From: an uncultured Hyphomicrobiales bacterium
GTDB lineage: Bacteria > Pseudomonadota > Alphaproteobacteria > Rhizobiales > Rhizobiaceae
DNA length: 64,000 nt
NCBI GenBank assembly: GCA_943908365.1
Contig: CALTTH010000007.1
Location: 18,539 to 82,538 of the forward strand
Direction: 5' to 3'
In this document: one piece after another, positions 43,397-51,239 of the stretch
How positions within the stretch are numbered: position 1 is the stretch's first letter
How the letters are laid out: every line of letters begins with the position of its first letter
Notes under the pieces: generated by a model
The model's database searches: none
Told to the model about the DNA's origin: nothing
Seen by the model: the letters and a program-made list of their open reading frames with translations, nothing else
Translations under genes and position numbers: made by a program

Positions 43397-44152
43397 TCAG
43401 CGGAAATCTCGACCAATGCTCTCGACAACCTCGAGCGCTTGCTCGGCCCGTCCCCGCTCCAATGCCTGGCGACCTGTCAGTCCGTCCAGCTCTCCGTGGG
43501 GCTGGACCAGGAAGCGGTAAACCGCCCAAGCTCCGCCCAGTCGCTCGTGGAGCGTTGCAAGCGCTGCAAACGGCTTGCCATCGGCATCGATCTGCCAATC
43601 CGGGAAGCGAAAGCCGCGTTTCGCGCCATCCAGCCCCAATACCAGTCCGGTCTGGCGCTTTGAATTCACCGTTACCCGTGTCGTGCCAAGCAGCTTGGCG
43701 AATTCGTCGGCATTCAGCATGTCAGTGCCGCTGAGGACCTCAGCAGCCTTTATGCGTCCCCGCGCCCGTGCGGCCACCAACGCCTGCTCCAATTCCGGAT
43801 CCAGTGCATCGTTCTCCTCTACGACAGGCACCGTTGTCATTTCCACCGCCTCAACGGGAGTGACAACCATCTCACCTTCGGAATCGACATCGACACGGAA
43901 GCTGACCGGGTGGCCAGCAGAACGGCTTTTTGCGATCGCTTGACCATATTCCTGGAGGAGCGCCTTGACGCGATTGGGATTGCCGGTCAGGGCTTTTGAT
44001 GCATTGTCCGGGATCTTGATCTTGAAGGCGGCTCTCCCCTTCGCCAGCGGGGCGGCGCCTGTGGTCAGGAAAAAAGCCATGGATTCAGCGCCCGGTTTTT
44101 CGCGCCCGCTTGCACCGTCACGTATGCTGGTTTTGGACTTCAGAGATGCCAT
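43397..44152 (-). CDS. Xre/MbcA-like antitoxin of the RES toxin
   Basis: A 251-residue protein, partner of the RES toxin. The helix-turn-helix region is about residues 145-175 (LNADEFAKLLGTTRVTVNSKRQTG). The C-terminal part FAALATLHERLGGAWAVYRFLVQPHGELDGLTGRQALERG resembles the MbcA/ParS toxin-binding domain. The N-terminal 130 residues are extra compared with short antitoxins. GGAGG precedes the ATG, and a promoter is seen at 44178-44206. Autoregulation is expected. Confidence 0.88.
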   Translation of the reverse strand: MASLKSKTSIRDGASGREKPGAESMAFFLTTGAAPLAKGRAAFKIKIPDNASKALTGNPNRVKALLQEYGQAIAKSRSAGHPVSFRVDVDSEGEMVVTPVEAVEMTTVPVVEENDALDPELEQALVAARARGRIKAAEVLSGTDMLNADEFAKLLGTTRVTVNSKRQTGLVLGLDGAKRGFRFPDWQIDADGKPFAALATLHERLGGAWAVYRFLVQPHGELDGLTGRQALERGRAEQALEVVESIGRDFR

Positions 44153-44177
44153 CTCTCACCCTCCGTTCGGAGAGCTA

Positions 44178-44206
44178 TATATGGCAAGGTTGGTTAAGTT
44201 CGTCAA
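44178..44206 (-). promoter_or_regulatory. Promoter of the RES/Xre operon
   Basis: Minus strand: TTGACG (44206-44201), 17 bases, CATATA (44183-44178), about 26 bp before the Xre start. The spacer and flanks carry repeated AAGTT/GGTT words that could be operator for the antitoxin. Confidence 0.65.
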
Positions 44207-44286
44207 GTTGGTAAAGAGCGTAGCGCTCCTGATCTTCTGTGTCCTGATTGCGGCTACGTGGACGACTGCGGAGTGATCGACGACAA

Positions 44287-44538
44287 TCATGGTTGATGCA
44301 GGTCGTCGAGGATTTCTTTCGGGGATGATGTATCAAGCAGCGGTAGGGCAGAAACCTTTTCCCCGATCGCTGTCATCTGTTCGACGGTCATGCGATGTCT
44401 CACAGGCAGGTCGCCGAAAACCCCGAGAGCCTGAGCTTCACGTTCGAGGGCAGCGCGTATGATATCGTCCGGTCTGCGCCCGACACGGGCCGCAATTTTA
44501 CGGGCAAGCTGCTCGGTGTCGTGGGTAAGCTGCAACAT
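44287..44538 (-). CDS. Orphan VapB-like antitoxin
   Basis: An 83-residue product (MLQLTHDTEQLARKIAARVGRRPDDIIRAAL...). The N-terminal part resembles the VapB/PSK-type ribbon-helix-helix antitoxins. No VapC-like toxin is encoded next to it, so it is either an orphan or part of a decayed pair. Independent of the RES/Xre operon. Confidence 0.65.
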   Translation of the reverse strand: MLQLTHDTEQLARKIAARVGRRPDDIIRAALEREAQALGVFGDLPVRHRMTVEQMTAIGEKVSALPLLDTSSPKEILDDLHQP

Positions 44539-44841
44539 GGGTTCGCTCTAAATGGGTCCTTCCATGTAAAGCATTTCTCAAAACAATGACATATTTCTGC
44601 TCAGGCCATGAAACCTAGATCGCTTGGCCAATTGTGAGCTGACACGTTTTCCGCGAGTAAGCAAAATCCGTGGTTTGCAATTCCGAGAAAACGATTTAGA
44701 AAACCACTCCGTGATAGTCAACTTATGCGATTGAATATGCTTCATTCTTTACCAGGTCACTGTTCGCGCGCGTCGCGGTCCCTTTGACTGCCGACGCATT
44801 TCGTCACCGCGCAACGGGTGCGATTTACAGGGAGAGTATGG
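44539..44841. other. Intergenic space before traR
   Basis: 303 bases between divergent genes. GGGAGA at 44830-44835 is the ribosome site of traR. I see no tra-box-like palindrome and no protein gene. Confidence 0.4.
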
Positions 44842-45546
44842 ATGTCAAACTGGGTCGAGAAACTGCTGGATATCACCGTGATCGGAAACGATCAGTCCAT
44901 GGTGAAGGGCGCCCTGGCCAATCTTGCTGATCGGTTCGATTTTGTGGGCTATGCCTTCGTCAATATTCGTCCCGGGCAGACCTATGCGGTCTCCAACTAC
45001 GATATCGACTGGCAGAAAATCTATGACACGCTGGACTACCGGTTCATCGATCCGGTCATGCGGCAGGCCCAGCTTATAAGGCGCGCTTTCGCCTGGTCCG
45101 GCGAAGCCGACAAGAGCTCGCTGTCAAAAGAGCAGAAAAACTTCTTTTCGAAAGCCGCTGATTTCAACATTCGCTCGGGCGTTTCCATCCCGGTCGCCAC
45201 CGCCAACGGTGCGATGTCCATGCTGACCTTTGCATCGGCGAAGCCTTCGCTTGCTAGTGATATGGAGATCGATGCGATTATGGCTGCCTCAGCGGTCGCC
45301 CAGCTTCATACGCGTCTTGAGCACATGCGGGTCACGCCCTCCATCGAGGAAAAGATCGTCCTGACGCCGAAGCAGGTAAACTACATTCGCTGGCTGTCGC
45401 TTGGCGAAACGGTCGAGGTGATCGCTGAACTGGAGCAGGCAAAGTATGCTGGCGTCCGCTCTGCGATTGACGATGTCAGAACGCGCTACAATCTGGCCAA
45501 TCATGCGCAGGTGGTGGCTTTGGCTATACGACGCGGCCTGATTTAG
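44842..45546 (+). CDS. traR: Quorum-sensing activator TraR
   Basis: LuxR-family regulator, 234 residues, the same length as Agrobacterium TraR. The ligand pocket residues keep TraR numbering: Y53, W57, Y61, D70 and W85. A C-terminal LuxR helix-turn-helix is at about 170-225 (LTPKQVNYIRWLSLGETVEVIAE). With its acyl-homoserine lactone it should bind tra boxes and activate tra, trb and rep. The ATG at 44842 with GGGAGA upstream is preferred to the in-frame codon at 44818. traM follows on the other strand. Confidence 0.96.
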   Translation: MSNWVEKLLDITVIGNDQSMVKGALANLADRFDFVGYAFVNIRPGQTYAVSNYDIDWQKIYDTLDYRFIDPVMRQAQLIRRAFAWSGEADKSSLSKEQKNFFSKAADFNIRSGVSIPVATANGAMSMLTFASAKPSLASDMEIDAIMAASAVAQLHTRLEHMRVTPSIEEKIVLTPKQVNYIRWLSLGETVEVIAELEQAKYAGVRSAIDDVRTRYNLANHAQVVALAIRRGLI

Positions 45547-45560
45547 GCTGATCTGGCGGG

Positions 45561-45860
45561 TCAGGCCTTGGGCGTATAGCCCAGAATGTGCAGGAGGGTG
45601 GTCAGCGCCGACATTTGCGCGTGCATCCTGATGGTTGCTTCGAGATAGACAATATGGGTATCGCTAACAAGCTCCTTGCCGGCTTTAACGTCAGCCGGCA
45701 GTTCATTGAACAGATTTTCTGCCCGCTCCAATAGATCCCGATGTTCGCGGATTGCATCGATCGTGAGACGCTCAACGAGCGGTGACGGAAGCCCATTCAA
45801 GAGCCCTATCAGCGGCTTCAGATCGACTGCCTCGCCATTCAATCGGTCGTCGGCGTCCAT
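45561..45860 (-). CDS. traM: TraR antiactivator TraM
   Basis: A 99-residue protein with the TraM pattern LKPLIGLLNGLPSPLVERLTIDAIREHRDLLERAENLF and the C-terminal MHAQMSALTTLLHILGYTPK. It binds TraR and blocks DNA binding until enough TraR-lactone is made. I chose the ATG at 45860 (GGGAG 8 bases upstream) because it gives the family length. Convergent with traR, with 14 bp between stops. Confidence 0.95.
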   Translation of the reverse strand: MDADDRLNGEAVDLKPLIGLLNGLPSPLVERLTIDAIREHRDLLERAENLFNELPADVKAGKELVSDTHIVYLEATIRMHAQMSALTTLLHILGYTPKA

Positions 45861-46415
45861 GTTCAACTCCCAAAACAGGAATGCGCGGTGCGCCCCCGCA
45901 TAGTTCCTGACCCCTGGCGATCGGGGAGTTAGTAACCGAGCATGCGCCGGCCCATAGACCTTTAGTTCCGAGGAACCTGGACATACGTCCATGGCTCCCC
46001 GACCATAGGTCGAGGAATTCGGCGCCCTAACGGCGGACGCCAAACCGGCATGCGTCGGGTTACTAAGCCCGGAGGCAGCGCGTACTGCCTCACCAGCGCT
46101 TATAGCGACCTAACCTCATCCGCGCCACCGCAGATTTGTTGGCGTCCGAGGTCGGCTCGCGGCCAGCGATTGAAGAAGGAGCCTAGAGTCGCTGTCGTTT
46201 TGGTGTCCAAACTGAAACGAAGGATCGTCCAATCGTCGAACTAAATTAACCTCCGCATAGCAATGCCTATCCTCGCCGGGAAGTTGCGTTTGAACCGAGA
46301 AAGCAATCAGGTTACGGCACAATCCCATCAAGTTCTGCATCGCTGCCGAACTCCTTTGGCTGATCATTCGATCTCTGAGGCCGATTGTCAGGCCGCAGTG
46401 CTTAGGAAGCGTATA
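45861..46415. other. Structured intergenic stretch between traM and the second luxR gene
   Basis: 555 bases with an imperfect inverted repeat of about 22 bp (45929-45950 and 46045-46066) and several smaller dyads. No protein gene is supported; an in-frame ATG at 46263 for the luxR-type gene has no ribosome site. Confidence 0.5.
45929..46066. repeat. Imperfect 22-bp inverted repeat enclosing 94 bases
   Basis: Both ends read TTAGTAACC in inverted orientation, then GCATGC and GCCGG-type words. Between them are further dyads (GTTCCGAGGAAC, GGACATACGTCC). Possibly a small non-autonomous element or a double operator for the divergent genes. Confidence 0.55.
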
Positions 46416-47135
46416 TTGACAGGACCTCTCGCCGATTTTTCTGACGTCAAGGAGCGCCTTGCAAAGGCGGGCGCGGTGACCGACGCACTCCATTTGATAC
46501 AGTCGGTTTATCGCGTCGATTTCATAACCTACCATCTCGCTTCGACTGTGATCGGCGATTTTGATGCTCCGTTCGTGCGCACGACCTACCCGGATGCGTG
46601 GGTATCCACCTATTTGTTGAAGGGCTATGTCACCATCGATCCTGTCGCGCGCGAGGGCTTTCTGCGCCAACTGCCATTCGATTGGCGAGAACTCGACGTC
46701 ACGCCCGAGATGCAGGTGTTTCTGGAAGACGCAATACGCCATGGGATCGGCCGCTTTGGCTTTTCCATCCCGATATCGGATAAAGCCGGCCGTCGTGCCA
46801 TCCTCTCTTTGAATTCGGACGCCACCGCCGAAGACTGGGAGGTTCTGGTCAGTGCTCATCGGAGTGAATGGGTCGATCTAGCGTATCTCGTCCACCAGAT
46901 GGCAGTGTTCGAGCTACATGGAGCGAGCGATCCGATCCCGGTCTTGAGTCCGCGGGAACGTGAGTGCCTGTACTGGAGCGCGCTCGGCAAAGATTACAAA
47001 GATATCGCGCTTATTCTCGGCCTTTCGCATCACACGACCCGCGGCTACATCAAGTCGGCGAGGACAAAACTCGGTTGCGCCACGATCTCGGCGGCGGCCA
47101 CTCTTGCCCTGAAGCTACGCGTGATCACGATATGA
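46416..47135 (+). CDS. Second LuxR-family regulator (CinR/TraR-like)
   Basis: A quorum-sensing regulator of about 239 residues, distinct from TraR. The autoinducer-binding half has YPDAWVSTYLLKGYVTIDPVA and LPFDWREL, with the conserved W, Y and D. The DNA-binding half is PVLSPRERECLYWSALGKDYKDIALILGLSHHTTRGYIKSARTKL. I chose the TTG at 46416 with AGGAAG 6 bases upstream because it gives the family length; an ATG at 46263 would add 51 residues. A traI-traR-cinR-like arrangement is known from R. etli p42a. Lies directly before traI. Confidence 0.9.
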   Translation: MTGPLADFSDVKERLAKAGAVTDALHLIQSVYRVDFITYHLASTVIGDFDAPFVRTTYPDAWVSTYLLKGYVTIDPVAREGFLRQLPFDWRELDVTPEMQVFLEDAIRHGIGRFGFSIPISDKAGRRAILSLNSDATAEDWEVLVSAHRSEWVDLAYLVHQMAVFELHGASDPIPVLSPRERECLYWSALGKDYKDIALILGLSHHTTRGYIKSARTKLGCATISAAATLALKLRVITI

Positions 47136-47163
47136 GCCGACCGCCCGCCAGCCTTTGACAATA

Positions 47164-47191
47164 CCCGCATATGGGTCTGACCATATGCGGG
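47164..47191. promoter_or_regulatory. Perfect 11-bp dyad before traI
   Basis: CCCGCATATGG and its exact inverse CCATATGCGGG around a 6-base spacer, 62 bp before the traI start and 29 bp after the luxR stop. No T-run follows, so it fits a regulator operator better than a terminator. It does not match the tra-box-like sites. Confidence 0.6.
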
Positions 47192-47252
47192 AATATCTGG
47201 CTCCTCCGCCAGGCGGCATCTTCCAGCCAAGATCAACAGCTGGAGATAAACC

Positions 47253-47915
47253 TTGTTCATTCTGGTTCAAGCGCATCAATACACCCGTTATCAGGCTCTC
47301 ATGGATCAGGCATTTCGCCTGCGCAAACGCGTGTTTCACGATCAACTCGGTTGGGCCGTGACAATCGATGGTGATTGCGAGCGCGACGAGTACGATGCTC
47401 TGCGGCCGGCTTACCTGATGTGGTGCAATGATCGCGCGGATCGCCTTTATGGAACGTTGCGACTGATGCCAACCACCGGCCCGACGCTTCTCTTTGACGT
47501 GTTCCGCGACACTTTTGCGGGGGCCAGCCTGATCGCACCCGGTATCTATGAGGGGACACGAATGTGCCTCGATGAGGAAACACTCTCCGAGGACTTTCCG
47601 AGCCTGGAAACGAGCAAGGCTTTCGGCATGCTGTTGCTGGCATTGTGCGAATGCGGATTGTCGCACGGTATCGAGACGCTGGTCTCGAACTACGAGCCGC
47701 ACTTGGCGCGCGTCTATCGTAGGGCGGGCCTCGCGGTTGAAGAGATTGGCCGTGCGGACGGCTATGGTCGCTCTCCGGTTTGCTGCGGTGTTTTCGATGT
47801 TTCAGAGGAAGTTCGCACGCGCATGCAGCAGGCGCTTGGTGTCGCGACACCCCTTTATGCAGGATATAGGCCGCGCAAAAATGCGGACAGCGAGACCATG
47901 CGCATATCGGCCTGA
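47253..47915 (+). CDS. traI: Acyl-homoserine lactone synthase TraI
   Basis: LuxI-family synthase, 220 residues. The N-terminal blocks are MDQAFRLRKRVFHDQLGW and DGDCERDEYD; RLYGTLRLMPTTGPTLLFDVF and GTRMCLDEETL complete the set (the arginine, tryptophan, aspartate and glutamate of the active site are present). The start is a TTG at 47253 with GGAG 7 bases upstream, unusual for a regulated gene. On Ti plasmids traI is the first gene of the trb operon; here it is separate, after luxR and convergent with trbI. Confidence 0.94.
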   Translation: MFILVQAHQYTRYQALMDQAFRLRKRVFHDQLGWAVTIDGDCERDEYDALRPAYLMWCNDRADRLYGTLRLMPTTGPTLLFDVFRDTFAGASLIAPGIYEGTRMCLDEETLSEDFPSLETSKAFGMLLLALCECGLSHGIETLVSNYEPHLARVYRRAGLAVEEIGRADGYGRSPVCCGVFDVSEEVRTRMQQALGVATPLYAGYRPRKNADSETMRISA

Positions 47916-47955
47916 CCCACGAATTGTCCAAAGGGTGGTTGCGGCAACATGTGCC

Positions 47956-49251
47956 TCAACCACCATAATTTCCGGGAAAGACAATATCCTGGTCGACGAG
48001 AACGTTGAACTTGTAACCCGGTCGGATCTGGATGGTGGGCTGAACATTCAGGCTCTTGGAAATCGTCTGCTCCGCGACGCGGCCGAAGGTCTCCGCGAAG
48101 TTCCTGCGTGCCGCGTCAGAGGCTGTATCCTGTGCGGCGAGGGTGGAACTCTCCGGAACTGCCATATCGATGCCAGTACCAATCAGTGCAACAAGCGCCG
48201 CCGAACCGAAGGTGCGGAAATAGTGATTATTGACCTTGTCAGAGAACCCACCATAGCCCTGCGAGTCCGTTCCAGCCATGCCGCCGATCTGCAGTGTCGA
48301 GCCATTCGGGAAGATGACATCCGTCCAGACGACCAGAACGCGGCTTTGGCCAAACGAGACCTTGCTGTCATAGCGGCCGAGTAATTTGGTACCCTGGGGA
48401 ATGAGAAGAAGATGCCCGGTGGCGCTGTCGTAGATGTGCTGGCTCACCTGAGCTGTGATCCGGCCCGGCAAATCGGAGATGATGCCGGTAATCATGGTCG
48501 CAGGGATGACGGAGCCGCGCTTCAATTCATAGCGTGACTGTTGGGGTACAACCTGGTTCGGCAGGTAGCCTAGATCCTTGATGTCGACGTTGAAGAAATC
48601 TTCCTTCGAAGTCTGTCCGTTCGGATCGGCATTCTGACCCATCAAACCCGATTTCATGGCCGCGGCGTAGAGATCAGAGGCACCGTTATTGGTGGCCGGC
48701 TGCCGCTCCGTTGTCCTGGTGTCGTTGGAGATATTTCCCAGCTCCGAGATTTCGACCTTCAGCGGCGAGTCAAATGCAGTCGCACGGGCCTGAAGGCTGG
48801 CCATACGCTGTCGCTGCTGTTCACGCAGGACTTGTTCGCGCTGCTCGCGGCGAAGTCGGGCCAACCATTCTTCTTCCGACTCCATTCGCGGTCGGCGCTC
48901 TTCCCGTGCCCGCTGCCTTATCTGCTCTTCTTCAATCGGCTTGGCCTCCACCTTTGTCTGGGTTGCAGGCGTGGGCTGGAATACGGGCTGCCCTTCGCGA
49001 TCCCCGATGATGCCGTCTTTCACCCCGCGCTTCATCTGATCAGCGAAGGTCGATGCCGGGACGTTCGAGCCTGCTTCATCCGGAATTCTGTCGCCGAAAC
49101 GCAGTCCCCGGGATGAGATGCCGTAGACAAGGACACCGGCGACGACGACTGCGATACCGATACCAAAGAACACCGGCAGGCGATTGAGCCGTTTCATGCC
49201 CTTTTCCTGCGAGGCGCTGCTCGGATTGCCGAGCTGGAGCGACTGGACCAT
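47956..49251 (-). CDS. trbI: Mating-pair protein TrbI (VirB10-like)
   Basis: Inner/outer-membrane spanning scaffold of the transfer channel, 431 residues. One N-terminal membrane segment (about 25-43), a proline/charge-rich periplasmic linker, and the C-terminal TrbI/VirB10 domain with ATMITGIISDLPGRITAQVSQHIYDSATGHLLLIPQGTKLLGRYDS. Last gene of the trb operon, 12 bp after trbH. GGAGAG precedes the ATG. Confidence 0.96.
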   Translation of the reverse strand: MVQSLQLGNPSSASQEKGMKRLNRLPVFFGIGIAVVVAGVLVYGISSRGLRFGDRIPDEAGSNVPASTFADQMKRGVKDGIIGDREGQPVFQPTPATQTKVEAKPIEEEQIRQRAREERRPRMESEEEWLARLRREQREQVLREQQRQRMASLQARATAFDSPLKVEISELGNISNDTRTTERQPATNNGASDLYAAAMKSGLMGQNADPNGQTSKEDFFNVDIKDLGYLPNQVVPQQSRYELKRGSVIPATMITGIISDLPGRITAQVSQHIYDSATGHLLLIPQGTKLLGRYDSKVSFGQSRVLVVWTDVIFPNGSTLQIGGMAGTDSQGYGGFSDKVNNHYFRTFGSAALVALIGTGIDMAVPESSTLAAQDTASDAARRNFAETFGRVAEQTISKSLNVQPTIQIRPGYKFNVLVDQDIVFPGNYGG

Positions 49252-49263
49252 ATCTGTCTCTCC

Positions 49264-49707
49264 TCAGTTTCGCTTCATTAATGAAAGCGGGCTCGCCGGC
49301 GTGGCGCCACCAGATGACACCGAATAGGCCCGCCCAAGCTCGAGTGTCTCGCTGGAAAGCCTCACTAGCACCTGTCCGTCGACGTCGATCAACGAATATG
49401 CCAGCTCAATCGGTTTGGCGGTATCTTTGACGGAGCGTGCCTTGTCATCCGTCACGACAGTGAAACCCCACCCATTTAACGCGGCCTCGAGCGCGGTCGA
49501 GAACTCCGATGCGTCGCTGTGAAGCCTGATCGGCGTGACGGTTGACCCTGCCTGCTCGGCATAACGCCCAGCTATGTCGCCAGCGATCGCGCTTGCGGCG
49601 GGGCCGGTTACCGTCGAAGGCGCGGCGCTCGTCGAAAGCGCGTCTGTTCCGGTCTGGCAACCAGAGAGAAGAACGCCAGCAGCAAAAGGAAGAACGCAAA
49701 GGCGCAT
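49264..49707 (-). CDS. trbH: TrbH lipoprotein
   Basis: A 147-residue protein with the lipobox LSGC at residues 14-17, so an outer-membrane or periplasmic lipoprotein. It takes the TrbH position between trbG and trbI and has the TrbH-like region ATEFSTALEAALNGWGFTVV. Probably a VirB7-like helper of TrbG. Confidence 0.88.
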   Translation of the reverse strand: MRLCVLPFAAGVLLSGCQTGTDALSTSAAPSTVTGPAASAIAGDIAGRYAEQAGSTVTPIRLHSDASEFSTALEAALNGWGFTVVTDDKARSVKDTAKPIELAYSLIDVDGQVLVRLSSETLELGRAYSVSSGGATPASPLSLMKRN

Positions 49708-49710
49708 CGA

Positions 49711-50541
49711 TCAGCCTCCCCGCCGGATGGTGATTTTCTGCTGACGCCAGCCGACGCCCGAAACAAGGACAGCCTTGTCGATGTTGTAATCGACGATCAT
49801 CATGTCGTTCTTCATCCGGTAGTTTACGATCCGGTTTTGCCCGCCAGAGACCACGAAGAGGACCGGCGCATCTTGACCGGAGAGTGTTCGCGGAAACTGT
49901 ATGTAGGTCTTCTGTCCATCCGAATAGACGCGCTTCGGCTTCCAGGGCGCGCTGCCGCTCAGTGAATAGGCGAAGGCAAGTTGCTCTGGCGGCACGCCGC
50001 CGTCGGCATTGGTCATCGTCTGAATGCGAGCGTTGATGTCGGACAATCTCGTCGCAGCCTCCTCCGGATACTCGAAACCAACGCGGGCCATGTACTGGCT
50101 TGGATGCGATTTGAGCTGAATATGATAAGTGCGCCTCGACGTCGTCACGACCATCGATGTGACCAGCCCGGCCTCAGACGGTTTGACGATCAGGTGAATT
50201 GCTTGGCCCCCTGCAGCACCGGATGTGGCCGGCTCGACCTTCCAGCGTACCGTGTCCCCGACAAGCACGTCGCGCACAATCTCCCCACCCTGAAGCTCGA
50301 TGTCGCAGACCTGTAAAGGTGAGCACACGACAGAAGGCTGCGTCTCACCGAACAGGAAGATGACCTTTCCGTCGGCTCCCGTCGTCACCAGTCCCCGCTG
50401 CCCGCGCCATTTGTTGGAGAGGGTGGTTCCCTTAGCCTCATTTGTCGTCAGGTTCTGGGTAAAGCCCGTTGTCGTCGCCGTGATCAAAAGCGCAAGTGCG
50501 GTCATGCAGCAAAGCGCTGCCCGCTCTAACCTTGTATTCAT
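49711..50541 (-). CDS. trbG: TrbG (VirB9-like)
   Basis: Periplasmic/outer-membrane channel protein, 276 residues. A signal peptide is present (residues 1-29). The C-terminal CagX/VirB9 domain includes YSLSGSAPWKPKRVYSDGQKTYIQFPRTL and VLFVVSGGQNRIVNYRMKNDMMIVDYNIDKAVLVSG. Three bp before trbH. Confidence 0.96.
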   Translation of the reverse strand: MNTRLERAALCCMTALALLITATTTGFTQNLTTNEAKGTTLSNKWRGQRGLVTTGADGKVIFLFGETQPSVVCSPLQVCDIELQGGEIVRDVLVGDTVRWKVEPATSGAAGGQAIHLIVKPSEAGLVTSMVVTTSRRTYHIQLKSHPSQYMARVGFEYPEEAATRLSDINARIQTMTNADGGVPPEQLAFAYSLSGSAPWKPKRVYSDGQKTYIQFPRTLSGQDAPVLFVVSGGQNRIVNYRMKNDMMIVDYNIDKAVLVSGVGWRQQKITIRRGG

Positions 50542-50556
50542 TGAAGTCCCCTGCCC

Positions 50557-51219
50557 TTACAGTTGCGCGGTCCAGTCGAAGTCCTTGACATAGAGGCCGA
50601 TGGGATTGAGCCGGATCGTCGCCTCGTCCTGGGGCGGGGTGATCGCCACCGTGGCTATGCCGCGAAATCGGCGTGTCGCGATTTCCTTGCCTTTGCGATC
50701 GCGCTCATACTCGGTCCAGTCGATCTGGTAGGTCTGGTTCGACAGCGCGACGATGTTGTTCACCTCGATGGCGACGGTCGCATTCACAGCTTTTTCGAAT
50801 GGCGAGTTGCCGCGGAACCAGGCATTGATCTTCTGGGTCGAAGGATCGCTCGTCCTGAGAAGCGCATAGGTCCTATCGATGTATTGTTTCTGGACGACGG
50901 CATCCGGCGTGATCGAGCGGAAACTGGTTATAAAGCCGCCGAGCGTTGCCCGGATGACCCGGGCGTCGGCATATTCGATCTGCTGCGGAAATCCTGCAGA
51001 GATGGTGTTTCCGAGCTTGTCGACCTCAACGATGTACGGAACAAGCTTCACTTGCGTGCTCAGATACAACGAATAACCGAAACCGATCACCGCCATGCCG
51101 AGGCTCAAGATTCCGACCATCCGCCATGCCGAGGCCGCCCTCACGTAAGAGCCGTATCGTTCCGACCATTCCTGCCTTGCGGCAAGGTACGGGTTCTCGG
51201 GGGCGCGTTGCGCTGCCAT
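50557..51219 (-). CDS. trbF: TrbF (VirB8-like)
   Basis: Bitopic inner-membrane assembly factor, 220 residues, with a membrane segment at about 31-52 and a periplasmic NTF2-like VirB8 domain (RFRGIATVAITPPQDEATIRLNPIGLYVKDFDW at the end). Between trbL and trbG. Confidence 0.95.
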   Translation of the reverse strand: MAAQRAPENPYLAARQEWSERYGSYVRAASAWRMVGILSLGMAVIGFGYSLYLSTQVKLVPYIVEVDKLGNTISAGFPQQIEYADARVIRATLGGFITSFRSITPDAVVQKQYIDRTYALLRTSDPSTQKINAWFRGNSPFEKAVNATVAIEVNNIVALSNQTYQIDWTEYERDRKGKEIATRRFRGIATVAITPPQDEATIRLNPIGLYVKDFDWTAQL

Positions 51220-51239
51220 ATTATTTCCCTGTCTTAAAT

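Noticed and set aside
44181..44276. A 31-residue hydrophobic frame (MARLVKFVKLVK...) with a GGAGAG site
   Set aside because: It overlaps the promoter of the RES/Xre operon on the other strand, and its repeats look like operator DNA. It could still be a small toxin but support is weak.
46263..46415. Upstream extension of the second LuxR protein by 51 residues
   Set aside because: No ribosome site at the ATG; the TTG at 46416 gives the normal length.
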